Positions 8,692 to 17,329 of a stretch of DNA of 64,000 nt are shown piece after piece. The DNA is from Vibrio nitrifigilis. GTDB taxonomy: Bacteria > Pseudomonadota > Gammaproteobacteria > Enterobacterales > Vibrionaceae. The stretch is from NCBI RefSeq assembly GCF_015686695.1, contig NZ_JADPMR010000004.1, positions 434,001 through 498,000 on the forward strand, read 5' to 3'. The translations under genes and the position numbers were made by a program. The notes beneath the pieces were generated by a model that was not told the origin of the DNA, did no database searches, and worked only from the letters and a program-made list of their open reading frames with translations. Each line of letters begins with the position of its first letter. Position 1 is the first letter of the stretch.

Positions 8692-9136
8692 AATTCACTC
8701 TTGTCTACGACAACTGTTTAGTTTATACAAAAAATCACTTCGTGTTTTGTACAAAATTGCTCAGATGACGAAGTATATGATGATGGGGGGAGTTGCATAT
8801 TGCTCGGCATTCTTATGTAGAGACCGATGTATTCCTAATATAGAGGGAATAAGTTAGTTGTAGCGTTATAAAAAACTAGCTCAAAGAATACGTAGTTACC
8901 CTTATTAAAAAGTTATCTCAAACTAGTCGTTAACAAACTTATACTGCACAGAGCAATTTAACCCGTTTTTATAGTGATTATGTTATTGATTTACCGTTGG
9001 GAACGGTGTGCTTGGATAAGCTTCCAACAGCGTTAATAATCCAACAGTTAGCTTATCGCCGGAAAACACACGTTGAAAGCTGGTTGGTAGTTAAAGTATG
9101 TTTTTATTCATCGTTTCTGAACTCTTATTTGGGGTA
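8692..9136. other. Intergenic region with an imperfect inverted repeat
   Basis: No gene seen. At 9006-9071 there is an interrupted inverted repeat: GTGTG (9006-9010) and GATAAGCT (9015-9022) on the left, AGCTTATC (9050-9057) and CACAC (9067-9071) on the right. It lies beyond the 3' end of the NTF2-like gene and could be a transcript-ending structure, but there is no T run on either strand. Confidence 0.4.
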
Positions 9137-9589
9137 TTAATGAGACTCTTCCGGCCATAAAACATCTAATTCACTATGCGAAATTCTCCATTCTCCATTT
9201 ACACGAACATACTGATCTACGTAATGTCCTAGAAGCAAAAACGGATGTTGAGATTGGTCTCGATCAGTAACAAAATCCAGTAGGTAACAGCTGCCAGATG
9301 CATTGTTTTCGTCGATTAAAGTAATATCGTGATTGGTTACCGCGTGTACAAAAGGAAAATGTGCTCGGTTTTGTGTATCGAATGCGTGGTAAGCCTCTTT
9401 TAGACTTTGTTTGATTTCAGTTAAACCCTTCATTGAACCGACGGTAACTTTAACTTCGGCATTGTCTGTAAAGACTTCTCCCATTTTTTCAGCTTTGCCA
9501 CTATCAAGTAGCTGGCTGTAACGTAGTCTTAATGCTCGAATATCTTCGCGGTCAAGTAGGGCGTTAATACGTTTATTGTTATCAGACAT
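9137..9589 (-). CDS. SnoaL/NTF2-like nuclear transport factor 2 family protein
   Basis: A 150-residue protein with the cone-shaped NTF2/SnoaL_4 fold pattern: N-terminal helix with DREDIRALRLRYSQLLD, a GKAEKMGEVFTDNAEV strand, and the C-terminal GHYVDQYVRVNGEWRISHSE. Members include small dehydratases, isomerases and ring-hydroxylating beta-like subunits; the substrate is not predictable. GGAG lies before the ATG. It is divergent from the LysR gene at 9710, and the shared 120-bp intergenic region suggests it is that regulator's target. Confidence 0.88.
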   Translation of the reverse strand: MSDNNKRINALLDREDIRALRLRYSQLLDSGKAEKMGEVFTDNAEVKVTVGSMKGLTEIKQSLKEAYHAFDTQNRAHFPFVHAVTNHDITLIDENNASGSCYLLDFVTDRDQSQHPFLLLGHYVDQYVRVNGEWRISHSELDVLWPEESH

Positions 9590-9709
9590 GGTGGATCTCC
9601 AGTGAATGAGCTAGGACAGGTTGTTTCATCTAATAGGAGATATTGTATTGACTTGTTTTAAAATGATAATACAGTTCTAATTCCATTTATTGCATCCCAT
9701 GGTTCCATA

Positions 9710-10633
9710 ATGAAGGTTGTAGAGACTCAATTTTCTGGTGTTATTGAATACGTTGAAACGCTACGAACGGGTTCATTTACTGCTGCTGGTGAACGTTTAG
9801 GGCTTACTGGTTCTGCAGTTGGTAAAAGTGTTACCCGGTTAGAAAAAAAGTTAGGTACGAAATTACTGCATCGAACGACACGCAGCTTAACACCAACACC
9901 AGAAGGCCAACGTTATTTTGAAGGTTGGATTGGTATACTGGATGAAATCGACAGCTTGGAGCAAGGTGTTGTCGCAGGAAGTGTTCAGGTTTCTGGAATC
10001 TTAAATGTTCATCTTCCAGCAGCATTCGGAAGAAGACACATCATGCCAGTTTTGCTGGAGTTAACTAAGAAATACCCGAATCTCGATTTGTCGATTGCAT
10101 TTAGTGAAAGGCGTATCAATCTGATTGATGAAGGCGTTGACCTTGTGGTACGCATAGGTACATTAGAAGATGATGCGGATTTAATTGCAAGACGATTAGG
10201 GGGCCAACGATTGGTTGTGTGTGCCAGCCCCGAATACCTTAAAAAGAAGGGGACTCCTAAGCTAGTGACTGAACTGACAGAACATGACTGTATTGTCGGC
10301 GGGCAGAGAAGCTCTCAACCTGCATGGTTGTTTAGGCATACTAATGGTGAAAGTTTTTCACAGGTGGTTCATGGGCGGTATTGTTTTAGCGATGGTGACG
10401 CAATGCTATCTGCTGTCTTAAACGGAGTAGGAATAGCTCAGTTACCCACTTGGTTGATTAGTGAGCACCTTGCGACAGGTGCATTAGTGACGGTACTTAA
10501 TGAATACGCGGGTGCTGAAATGCCAATACATGCTGTATGGCCGCGTTCACGATATTTAAAGCCGAGACAACGGGTAGTGATTGATGCTTTGTTAGCAGAG
10601 GCTGAAAAAATGGGTTCGATTTATCGATTATGA
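9710..10633 (+). CDS. LysR family transcriptional regulator
   Basis: A 307-residue LysR-type regulator: N-terminal winged helix-turn-helix (about residues 12-70, FTAAGERLGLTGSAVGKSVTRLEKKLG) and a C-terminal substrate-binding domain (about 95-295). The sequence LLHRTTRSLTPTPEGQRYFEG places it in the large CrgA/AaeR-like group that often controls a divergent oxidoreductase or stress gene. Here the divergent neighbour is the NTF2-like gene. The 3' end is followed directly by the first copy of the composite repeat. Confidence 0.92.
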   Translation: MKVVETQFSGVIEYVETLRTGSFTAAGERLGLTGSAVGKSVTRLEKKLGTKLLHRTTRSLTPTPEGQRYFEGWIGILDEIDSLEQGVVAGSVQVSGILNVHLPAAFGRRHIMPVLLELTKKYPNLDLSIAFSERRINLIDEGVDLVVRIGTLEDDADLIARRLGGQRLVVCASPEYLKKKGTPKLVTELTEHDCIVGGQRSSQPAWLFRHTNGESFSQVVHGRYCFSDGDAMLSAVLNGVGIAQLPTWLISEHLATGALVTVLNEYAGAEMPIHAVWPRSRYLKPRQRVVIDALLAEAEKMGSIYRL

Positions 10634-10716
10634 CTTAGTCTTATCCTTTGAGTTGATTTGTTGTAGCTGAAGTTCCTTGTGCATCATTCAAATATATTGG
10701 CAAAGTTACTGATTCA

Positions 10717-10850
10717 GTTTTGTCCACTTTCGTTTCAGTTTGCTCTGTCTAAAACGTTTTTGCCTCAAAATCGTTTAGCACGAGCTTCTTGACCTCTTTC
10801 TTAAGTCAGTTCTTGACCTACTTTTCTTAATGGTAGATTATGAGTCTAGT
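10717..10850 (+). repeat. Composite island repeat, copy A (second half)
   Basis: Contains TGTCCACTTT (10721-10730), an imperfect hairpin GTTTCAG...CTAAAAC (10732-10755), the block TTGCCTCAAAATCGTTTAG and the promoter-like end (TTGACC at 10813). The same ordered parts recur at 16746 and 18232, and the first parts at 15701. It lies between the LysR gene and the GNAT gene. Confidence 0.7.
10813..10841 (+). promoter_or_regulatory. Predicted sigma-70 promoter within repeat copy A
   Basis: TTGACC (-35) at 10813-10818, 17-base spacer, GATTAT (-10) at 10836-10841. The same promoter with nearly the same spacer occurs at 16849-16877 in front of another island gene. It would drive the GNAT gene. Confidence 0.6.
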
Positions 10851-10891
10851 TGAGCACTTTTGATTATACAGACATGTTCTGCAATTTATGA

Positions 10892-11422
10892 GTGGAAGGA
10901 AGAATAAGACATATAGAACAGTATGTTGCAGGTATGGCGTCTGTATTTTCTGAAAATATTATAAAGACAATGTCTGCTGAAAAGATACTGTTATGTGAAT
11001 TTATGAAGATCGAGAAAGTAGAACGATTACCAAGTGATATTGAAACTCTGATAACTGAAAGCCAATTGGAAGGTTTTCGCTTTTTAGCACGACTTCAAAA
11101 TGATTTTGCAAGCGGAGTAAATAAGTTCAATAAGAACGGTGAAACCCTTGTGACTGTTAGGGTCGATGGTAAATTGGTAGCTATCGGTGGTATTAATCGC
11201 CAAGATGACTGCGCGCGGTTGCGTCGATTCTATGTAAGTAAGTGCAGTCGTCGTTTGGGTGTTGGACGCGAATTGCTCGAATTTCTTGAGAAACATGCGT
11301 CTCAGTATTTCACAAAAGTCACTTTATTTACCGATACTCTACAAGCGAATCAATTTTACGAAGCCTGTGGTTATTTACCTGTAAATAGGCACCACGTTAG
11401 TCATGAGAAAGCATTCACATAA
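10892..11422 (+). CDS. GNAT family N-acetyltransferase
   Basis: The GNAT core (about 140 residues) begins at MKIEKVERLPSD (ATG at 11003) and carries the acetyl-CoA loop as SRRLGVGRELLEFLE and a C-terminal TDTLQANQFYEACGY segment. The longest frame starts with GTG at 10892 and adds 37 residues without obvious homology; none of the candidate starts (10892, 10934, 10970, 11003) has a strong ribosome site, so the start is uncertain. The substrate is unknown. The gene is bracketed by composite repeats A and B, as a unit with its own promoter. Confidence 0.85.
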   Translation: MEGRIRHIEQYVAGMASVFSENIIKTMSAEKILLCEFMKIEKVERLPSDIETLITESQLEGFRFLARLQNDFASGVNKFNKNGETLVTVRVDGKLVAIGGINRQDDCARLRRFYVSKCSRRLGVGRELLEFLEKHASQYFTKVTLFTDTLQANQFYEACGYLPVNRHHVSHEKAFT

Positions 11423-11437
11423 CAAGAGACTATGCCA

Positions 11438-11560
11438 TCAACATACTTTTCCTAATCTGACAGAAACGCTATAGAGAATCAGTTCTAAGACGCTTCTGTC
11501 CATCAACGTGTCAGGTTAACCTTGCATATCTAGCACGAAATTGCCCCATTATCATTTAGA
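11438..11560 (+). repeat. Composite island repeat, copy B
   Basis: Starts with TCAACATACTTTTCCTAAT, then hairpin GACAGAA (11459-11465) / TTCTGTC (11494-11500), then TGTCCATCAACGTGTCAG and the block TTGCCCCATTATCATTTAG. It directly follows the GNAT gene. Copies E (17330) and G (19140) share the first part. Confidence 0.65.
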
Positions 11561-11657
11561 GTCCAAGCATGATTACATGCTTATGCGCGTTTGTTTCCCT
11601 TATTAAAAATAATCCCAAAAGTGGTGTAATCCATTATATTGAATAGTCTGTACTCGT

Positions 11658-12428
11658 TTAAAGGTTTACTGTGCGGTATTTTCTTGGGGTTTGATTGAAC
11701 AGCTTTTTAAAAGCCTGTACATAGGATGAATCAGATGCGTACCCCAACTCCATAGCAATTTCCTGTATGCTCATTTTCGAGCTTAATAATGGCAGAGATA
11801 AAACCAGCCTTATATTTTGTCGCCAAAGAGCAAATGATTGAGAGAACTCTTTCGCACATAATCTGGATAATGTGCGCTCAGATGCTCCGACTTTTTTTGC
11901 CCATTCTTTTAACGTAAACGGTAAGTCAGGTTTCTGTTTAAGCTGTAGAAAAATAGATAAAAGGCGTTTGTCCGTAGGGATGAGAAGTGGTATTTCATAA
12001 CTTTTCGCTGCCTCGATTTGATCTCGTAAGACCGTTAACAGATGTGTCACATTGGATTCCGACTGTGAGAGCGTATCGTTCTGAAATAAAAGCTGTATCA
12101 ATTCTTTGAGGAAGGCGTTTACCTGACAGGATTTAGGCTCACTTCCATACTGAACTCGTTTGTTAGGGTTGAGGTAAATCGCTAAAAATTGTGTGTCTGT
12201 AATCGCAACAGATTTATGAATGGTATTAGCGGGGATAAAGAGCATACCATTGTGAGGGACTATTACACTTTTATCGCTAATATCTGATTGTAACAACCCT
12301 TGACGTGGAAAGATTATTTGGTGCCATGGATGTGAATGAAAATCATCAATATATCCAGAGATCATGCTGGTTGATTTAGTTATAAATTGTTTATCCGGAA
12401 AATCTCTGATTAAGTCGTTAGCTTGCAT
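11658..12428 (-). CDS. AraC family regulator with cupin sensor domain
   Basis: A 256-residue regulator: N-terminal cupin-type AraC-binding domain (about 25-100, DDFHSHPWHQIIFPRQGLLQ) and a C-terminal AraC helix-turn-helix pair (about 155-256, ELGYASDSSYVQAFKKLFNQ). It is on the opposite strand from most island genes and divergent from the amidotransferase gene at 12540 (111 bp between starts), which makes the amidotransferase and following lysE plausible targets. No repeat copy separates the two. Confidence 0.9.
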   Translation of the reverse strand: MQANDLIRDFPDKQFITKSTSMISGYIDDFHSHPWHQIIFPRQGLLQSDISDKSVIVPHNGMLFIPANTIHKSVAITDTQFLAIYLNPNKRVQYGSEPKSCQVNAFLKELIQLLFQNDTLSQSESNVTHLLTVLRDQIEAAKSYEIPLLIPTDKRLLSIFLQLKQKPDLPFTLKEWAKKVGASERTLSRLCAKEFSQSFALWRQNIRLVLSLPLLSSKMSIQEIAMELGYASDSSYVQAFKKLFNQTPRKYRTVNL

Positions 12429-12539
12429 GATTGGCGGCTTATCTATATTAATTGTCAGTTATTATAAATTACGCCACTCGGATTTGGTATAACATCGTAG
12501 GCCAATCGTTAGAAGAGACAAAAGGTAAAAGGCCAAAAG

Positions 12540-13250
12540 ATGCGTGTTCACTTTATCATTCATGAAAATTTTGAAGTTCCGGGAGCTTACGAGTTCTGGG
12601 CTAAAGCTCGCGGTTACACCACGACTTATACTCGAGTTTATGACGGTGACTCTCTTCCGATAAAAGTAGATGATATCGATTTTCTGATTGTCATGGGTGG
12701 CCCACAAGATCCTGTAACCACTATCGAGCAATGTGCTCATTTCGATGCCAAAGGTGAACAGGCGGTAATAACAAAAGCGATTAATGCAGGAAAAGTCGTA
12801 CTTGGTATTTGTTTGGGAGCTCAACTCATTGGTGAAGCGTTAGGTGCTCACTATGAGCATAGCCCTGAACGTGAAATTGGTAAATTCCCTATCACGCTAA
12901 CCAAAGACGGCATTACCCATCCATTGTTTGACCATTTTGGCACAGTGCTGGAAGTGGGCCATTGGCACAACGACATGCCGGGACTGACACCAGACTCAAA
13001 AATAATTGCATACAGTGAAGGCTGTCCTCGTCAAATCGTTGCTTATAGCGATTTGGTGTTTGGTTTTCAGTGTCATATGGAATTGACTAAAGAAGTTGTA
13101 GCGTTGCTCATCGAAAATGATGATCTCAGCGAGGCTGCAAACTATCGTTTTGTTGAGGAGTACAAAGCACTACTGAGTCATGACTATGGTGAGATGAACC
13201 AAAAGCTATACGAATTTTTGGATAAACTAGTCAAATCCTATCAAGCATAA
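12540..13250 (+). CDS. Class I glutamine amidotransferase
   Basis: A 236-residue stand-alone class I glutamine amidotransferase (GMP-synthase-like subclass). The nucleophile cysteine lies in GICLGAQLIGEALG (about residue 95) and the catalytic histidine in FGFQCHMELTKE. Such free-standing proteins hydrolyse glutamine or gamma-glutamyl compounds; the acceptor is unknown. AAAAGG precedes the ATG. The last 40 bases of this gene are copied at 17399, fused to the island repeat, so part of this locus has been duplicated. A lysE pseudogene follows 83 bases downstream. Confidence 0.9.
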   Translation: MRVHFIIHENFEVPGAYEFWAKARGYTTTYTRVYDGDSLPIKVDDIDFLIVMGGPQDPVTTIEQCAHFDAKGEQAVITKAINAGKVVLGICLGAQLIGEALGAHYEHSPEREIGKFPITLTKDGITHPLFDHFGTVLEVGHWHNDMPGLTPDSKIIAYSEGCPRQIVAYSDLVFGFQCHMELTKEVVALLIENDDLSEAANYRFVEEYKALLSHDYGEMNQKLYEFLDKLVKSYQA

Positions 13251-13965
13251 AGTTAAGTTTCTGGTTGCTTTTGATTTTATAACTGGCTCATTGAGTCGGT
13301 TATATGGCTTTTTATAGGTTGTTAAGGAAACACATGGGCATTGATTTGCAAGCATAGATGCCAATATTGGCAATTACCGTAGCGCTTACTCTCGGTGTTA
13401 TGAGTCCGGGGCCGAGCTTTATCTTTGTTGCCAGACGAGCAATTTCACTGACAAGGCTGCATGCGTTGTTACTGCACTAGGTATGGAGACGGGAGCTTTA
13501 GTTCTATCATTTGCCGCCTTACTCGGATTACAAATGATTTTTAGCCTGATACCGATAAGCTATTTAAAATTGCAGGCGTATGTTATCTCCTGTTTCTGGC
13601 ATTTGGAATTGTAAGATCCGCTAGAATTCCTCTACAGGTCTTAGATGCTAGTCGTTGCCAAGAGATTCCCTTATTTCGTTCGTATTTATTAGGTTTAGGA
13701 ACCCAACTTAGCAACCCCAAAACAGCCATCGTATTTGCTAGCGTATTTACAACAATACTTCCTAAAAGCATACCTACGCATTTCTATATCGCGATACCGA
13801 TATGCACATTTTTAAGCAATGCGGGATGGTATCTTATCGTTGTATTAGTATTATCCTCTTCACGTCCTCGTCAAGCATGCTTAAAGTTCAAAAAAATTAT
13901 TGATTATTTGTCTGGGTCAGTGATGGGATGGTTAGGGTTGAAATTAATCATCAGTCGCTAACAAA
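13210..13965 (+). repeat. Duplicated segment, copy 1 (amidotransferase 3' end plus lysE)
   Basis: From ACGAATTTTTGGATAAACTA at 13210 to shortly after the lysE stop this stretch matches 17399-18156 almost throughout, including the non-coding spacer before lysE. Copy 1 contains the intact end of the amidotransferase gene but a broken lysE; copy 2 the reverse. Confidence 0.85.
13334..13961 (+). pseudogene. lysE family exporter pseudogene (copy 1)
   Basis: Aligned with the intact copy at 17517-18152, this copy starts the same way (MGIDLQ) but has a TAG stop at codon 8, a one-base deletion near 13465 and a seven-base deletion near 13566 where a short TATTTAA repeat has collapsed. The C-terminal half still reads well in a shifted phase. 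It would encode a LysE/RhtB amino-acid exporter if intact. Multiple independent lesions show it is genuinely decayed, while copy 2 was kept. Confidence 0.9.
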
Positions 13966-14122
13966 TCTCTGCCCCATTCCTTGTTTCGACCGATTTAACG
14001 CAGATATTACCAAAGCCTCATTTGACTTATTTTTTCTAATCTAACTGCGCGACCAAACTCAGTGTGCCACTACAACATGCGCTAATGAGTAACCGTTTAC
14101 ATGCTTTGCTCTCTAAGGACAC

Positions 14123-14833
14123 CTATATATCAATGTCAAAATGCCCATGGAATTCTCTTTTACCTTTATTAGTAATAACAACTTCGCGATATCCGGGGAC
14201 TCTTTCTATCCAGTTATTATCTTCAAAAAAACTAAGTAGCGATGCTCCTAAGTGACCACCAACGTGGAACTTTCTTTCGCTCCAATCTAAGCATGGACAA
14301 CATTTTTTCCTTCTAGTTTTCTCATCGGTATTGATACCTAGCTCTAAAAATTTTTCTTGTCCTTGCTTAGTGATACCTTTGCCATCACTGTCAATCCATT
14401 TATTTTTTGATAGTGAATCATACAGTTGAACAGCTATTTCGCCTGCTAAATGGTTATAACAGGTTCTTGCTTGGAGAAGTTCTTGAGGTACTTTGGAACG
14501 AGAGGGACTATTTACTTGGAAAGTAATTCCCATCATTTGTTCGAGTAATACAGCGACGTTTTTACTATAGAGGCGAAAATATCTGTGTCGTCCTTGGGAT
14601 AAACATATAACAAGATTAGCTTTCAGCAGGCGGGATAGGTGAGAACTAGTAGTTGATGGTGCAACCTCTGCTATAACGCTTAATTCGGTTGCAGTCCAAG
14701 CTTTTCCATCCATCAACGCACATAGGATTTTCATCCTTGAGGCATCCGACATGGCAGCCGCTAAGGCTGCCATGTCGGTTTCCTGACTAAAATCTATTAT
14801 TGATGTTACTGAAGAGATATTTTCTTTGCTCAA
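14123..14833 (-). CDS. ArsR-type winged-helix transcriptional regulator
   Basis: A 236-residue regulator with an N-terminal ArsR-like winged helix (about residues 20-95, MSDASRMKILCALMDGKAWTA then APSTTSSHLSRLLKANLV) and a longer C-terminal part containing a CCPCLDWSERKFHVGGHLGA stretch typical of a subgroup with a conserved Cys-rich turn. No characterised ligand. The TTG start lies two bases after the stop of the ACT gene, so it is translationally coupled as the last gene of a three-gene operon (ABM, ACT, ArsR). Confidence 0.88.
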   Translation of the reverse strand: MSKENISSVTSIIDFSQETDMAALAAAMSDASRMKILCALMDGKAWTATELSVIAEVAPSTTSSHLSRLLKANLVICLSQGRHRYFRLYSKNVAVLLEQMMGITFQVNSPSRSKVPQELLQARTCYNHLAGEIAVQLYDSLSKNKWIDSDGKGITKQGQEKFLELGINTDEKTRRKKCCPCLDWSERKFHVGGHLGASLLSFFEDNNWIERVPGYREVVITNKGKREFHGHFDIDI

Positions 14834-14835
14834 GT

Positions 14836-15219
14836 TTATACAGCCCAGTCAATTGTTGCATTTTCGGCCAATGTATAGTTATCGGTCACAAGTATCAATC
14901 GATTATCATGATCACTGTACTGAACAATAATGTTAACGCCTTTATCTCCTAAAGCCTTAGATATCGCACCAAGCTCACCGGGTTGCTCTTGTTTGAGTTT
15001 TCGTATAAGTGGAGAAGTGACCCCTTTTACTTCAAATCCATTCTCAGTAAGGATATTCCTCGCTCTTTCTCCATCTTCGACTAGAAAATGGGCATGGCTT
15101 TTATTTTCATGAGCAAAAACTCCACCGCCTTCTAGTCCAATTCCATTCTTTCCAAGTACTTCACCAAATCGGGCTAATTCTCCAGGACTATTTTTTAAAA
15201 TTATATGTATATCATGCAT
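14836..15219 (-). CDS. ACT domain-containing protein
   Basis: A 127-residue protein made of two ACT-like halves: the first begins MHDIHIILKNSPGELARFGE and the second has QPGELGAISKALGDKGVNII. ACT domains bind amino acids or other small effectors; there is no fused enzyme, so this is probably a stand-alone sensor or regulator subunit. It is the middle gene of the operon, 15 bases after the monooxygenase-like gene. Confidence 0.85.
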   Translation of the reverse strand: MHDIHIILKNSPGELARFGEVLGKNGIGLEGGGVFAHENKSHAHFLVEDGERARNILTENGFEVKGVTSPLIRKLKQEQPGELGAISKALGDKGVNIIVQYSDHDNRLILVTDNYTLAENATIDWAV

Positions 15220-15234
15220 TTTACTATCTCTATG

Positions 15235-15537
15235 TTATTGTGAACAATATTCTCGTGTCGAGGTTAGGACGTTGATTTTGTAAAAAGAAAAAATAGTAGA
15301 TTTTCCTTCGTCTTGAGCAAGCTTGTGATGCACATTTTTCTTCCAATGCTTGATGGCTTCTTCATCTTTCCACCAAGATAAAGATATAAATTTGTCTGGG
15401 TTTGTTGTGCTTTGAAAACGCTCGATTGATATAAAACCATCGATATCACTGAGAAGTGGCTTTAATTGTTCTGCCAACTGGAAGTATCTGTCTCTCTTTT
15501 CCGAAACAGCCATTGCCTCAAATAATACAGCAATCAT
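15235..15537 (-). CDS. Antibiotic biosynthesis monooxygenase (ABM) domain protein
   Basis: A 100-residue dimeric ferredoxin-like fold protein of the ABM family. The family landmarks SEKRDRYFQLAEQL, FISIERFQS and LSWWKDEEAIKHWKK are visible. Members include cofactor-free quinone-forming monooxygenases and heme-degrading enzymes; the substrate here is unknown. It is the first gene of a minus-strand operon with the ACT and ArsR genes; the promoter must lie within about 15538-15700. Confidence 0.88.
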   Translation of the reverse strand: MIAVLFEAMAVSEKRDRYFQLAEQLKPLLSDIDGFISIERFQSTTNPDKFISLSWWKDEEAIKHWKKNVHHKLAQDEGKSTIFSFYKINVLTSTREYCSQ

Positions 15538-15700
15538 TTCTTTACCTATCTATGCCACCTAATTGTTGTAGGTACTATAGCTAATGGGAAAAATGATACT
15601 TCGTTGATGACCGAAATATGGTTGTTATATTCTTGATGTTGAGGATAGAAGGAATTACCCAGTTTTTCATATCTGAGCTAATTAGTAGTTCACTAGATTA

Positions 15701-15780
15701 AGTTGTAGCTCTAAGAAGCTTTTGTCCATCTTCGATTCAGCTTGATCTGAGCTGACTCATTTGTGCCCCATTTCAAGCTA
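15701..15780 (+). repeat. Composite island repeat, copy C (uninterrupted centre)
   Basis: Reads CTAAGAAGCTTTTGTCCATC then an imperfect hairpin GATTCAGCT / AGCTGACTC (15734-15758) and GTGCCCCATTTC. This copy shows the centre of the module unbroken, unlike copies E and F. It lies between the ABM operon (minus) and the PEP-mutase-like gene (plus). Confidence 0.65.
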
Positions 15781-15986
15781 TCGGCGTACCAGATTGCAAG
15801 GGCTTATAGCTTAAAGTTAACTAAATTTTAGTAAGCCTAATTTATTGGTAGCTATTCAATAATCCGTATTTATATAATTTAGAAAACTCACAATATTCAG
15901 TTCCGAAAATGGCGCGTCTTATTTACCTTCTCTTGTTAGCATCTACTTGAACTTATTCAATATAAAAGAGAATTGGAGTATAAGAT

Positions 15987-16745
15987 ATGTTCAAAAATAT
16001 GCATGAAATGGAAGAACTACTAGTTATTGGTAATGTATGGGATGTTCCAAGCGCAAAAATTGCCGAGAGTGTTGGGTTTTCTGTCATTGGTACTTCTAGC
16101 GCAGCTATTGCTAAGAATCTAGGGAAAGAAGATGGAGAAAATATCCGTTTCGAAGACCTTTTGTCGATTGTAAAAGCAATTGCTAAGTCAACAGAACTGC
16201 CTTTGACCGTAGATCTTGAATCTGGCTATGGAGAGACACCTGAAATCATAGCGAAGAATATTATGGAGCTAGTTAAAATTGGTGTTGTTGGAGTCAACAT
16301 AGAAGATAGTGTCGTGCTAGACGGTGAAAGAAGCTTATGTGACAGCGCTCTGTTTGGCAAAATATTGGAGAAAGTTAGAAAATACATTAGTGAGGCAGAT
16401 CTTGAAATTTTTATTAATGTCAGAAGTGATGTGTTCCTACTTAATGTTGAAGACCCTCTTGAAACTAGTATCGAGAGAATTGATTGTTATCAGCAAGCAG
16501 GCGCTGATGGCATTTTTCTACCATGTATCAGTAAACAAGAAGATATTAGATCAGTTGTCGATAGTACGTCACTACCGATAAATGTAATGTGTCTACCTGG
16601 ATTACCGAGTTTTTCAGAACTGAAAACTCTAGGTGTAAAACGCATAAGCATGGGCAATTTTGTACATGAGGCAATGCTTGCCTCTCTAGCTTCTACCTTA
16701 GCTTCAGTTAAAAGAGAGCAATCTTTTGATACATTGTTTATTTAG
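15987..16745 (+). CDS. Isocitrate lyase/PEP mutase superfamily protein
   Basis: A 252-residue (beta/alpha)8 barrel of the PEP mutase/isocitrate lyase superfamily. Visible are the substrate-loop region NVWDVPSAKIAESVGF, the metal-binding aspartate in VDLESGYGETPE and GVNIEDSVV, and the NVRSDVF arginine. Members cleave or rearrange C-C or C-P bonds of 2-oxoacids; the gating-loop cysteine of true isocitrate lyases (KKCGH) is absent, so it belongs to the broad lyase/oxaloacetase-like group. GGAG precedes the ATG. Confidence 0.88.
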   Translation: MFKNMHEMEELLVIGNVWDVPSAKIAESVGFSVIGTSSAAIAKNLGKEDGENIRFEDLLSIVKAIAKSTELPLTVDLESGYGETPEIIAKNIMELVKIGVVGVNIEDSVVLDGERSLCDSALFGKILEKVRKYISEADLEIFINVRSDVFLLNVEDPLETSIERIDCYQQAGADGIFLPCISKQEDIRSVVDSTSLPINVMCLPGLPSFSELKTLGVKRISMGNFVHEAMLASLASTLASVKREQSFDTLFI

Positions 16746-16754
16746 CCCATATCC

Positions 16755-16784
16755 GTTTCAGCCAGTTCTGGCTGAAACGCTTTT
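16755..16784 (+). terminator. Rho-independent terminator inside repeat copy D
   Basis: Perfect 11-base stem GTTTCAGCCAG / CTGGCTGAAAC with a two-base loop, followed by CGCTTTTAT. It would end transcription of the PEP-mutase-like gene. In other repeat copies the same hairpin is degenerate. Confidence 0.75.
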
Positions 16785-16848
16785 ATACCCCAAAACTGCC
16801 CCAAAATCATCTAGCGTCTGATTCTTGATGGCCTCTACTTGTCATTTC

Positions 16849-16877
16849 TTGACCTACATTTCTTAATAGCAGATTAT
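16849..16877 (+). promoter_or_regulatory. Predicted sigma-70 promoter within repeat copy D
   Basis: TTGACC at 16849-16854, 17-base spacer, GATTAT at 16872-16877, matching the promoter at 10813-10841 in both hexamers and most of the spacer. It would drive the gamma-glutamylcyclotransferase-like gene. Confidence 0.6.
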
Positions 16878-16963
16878 TAGCTCGGTTATGCATTAAGAGT
16901 TATATAGACCATGTCTTCTTAAAGGCACGGCAAGTATTCATCTAAAGTAGGAAGTTGTGGTAA

Positions 16964-17314
16964 ATGGAAAAACTATTTTCGTACGGTACTTTACAAATAG
17001 AAAATGTTCAAAAGGAAACATTTGGCCGTTTATTAGTGGGCAAGAAGGAGATTTTGCTTGGTTATATTTTGTCTGAAGTAAAAATTAAGGATCAAGAAGT
17101 TATTAGGAAGAGTGGAAAGGATATACACCCAATTCTTAAATATACTGGGAATCAACTAGATAAAGTTGAAGGTACAATTTTCGAGATATCACCTGAAGAA
17201 CTTGCTCAAGCAGATTCTTATGAAGTTGAAGAATATGTTCGTACAAAAGGAATGTTTCAGTCGGGTTCGAAAGCTTGGATTTATGCAGATGCAACTCAAG
17301 TAGGAAATACCTAA
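16964..17314 (+). CDS. Gamma-glutamylcyclotransferase (AIG2/GGCT-like) family protein
   Basis: A 116-residue protein with the GGCT-like barrel pattern: N-terminal LFSYGTLQIENVQKETFGR (the YGTL substrate-binding loop) and the conserved acidic residue region VEGTIFEISPEELAQADSYE. The catalytic-type glutamate appears in the ADSYEVEEY stretch. Family members release 5-oxoproline from gamma-glutamyl compounds. AGGAAG lies before the ATG. It is bracketed by repeat copies D (promoter-bearing) and E. Confidence 0.88.
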   Translation: MEKLFSYGTLQIENVQKETFGRLLVGKKEILLGYILSEVKIKDQEVIRKSGKDIHPILKYTGNQLDKVEGTIFEISPEELAQADSYEVEEYVRTKGMFQSGSKAWIYADATQVGNT

Positions 17315-17329
17315 TTAACGACCAATGGC

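Larger units (their letters stand above)
16746..16880 (+). repeat. Composite island repeat, copy D
   Basis: Begins right at the stop codon of the preceding gene with AGCCCATATCCGTTTCAG, continues with a perfect hairpin, CTGCCCCAAAATCATCTAG, and ends with TTGACC plus GATTAT. It aligns with copy A over its whole length. Confidence 0.7.

Noticed and set aside
9006..9071. Possible attC or IS end made from GTGTG/GATAAGCT inverted repeats
   Set aside because: The core pattern required for attC is absent, there is no target-site duplication or transposase, and the stem is short with long mismatched gaps.
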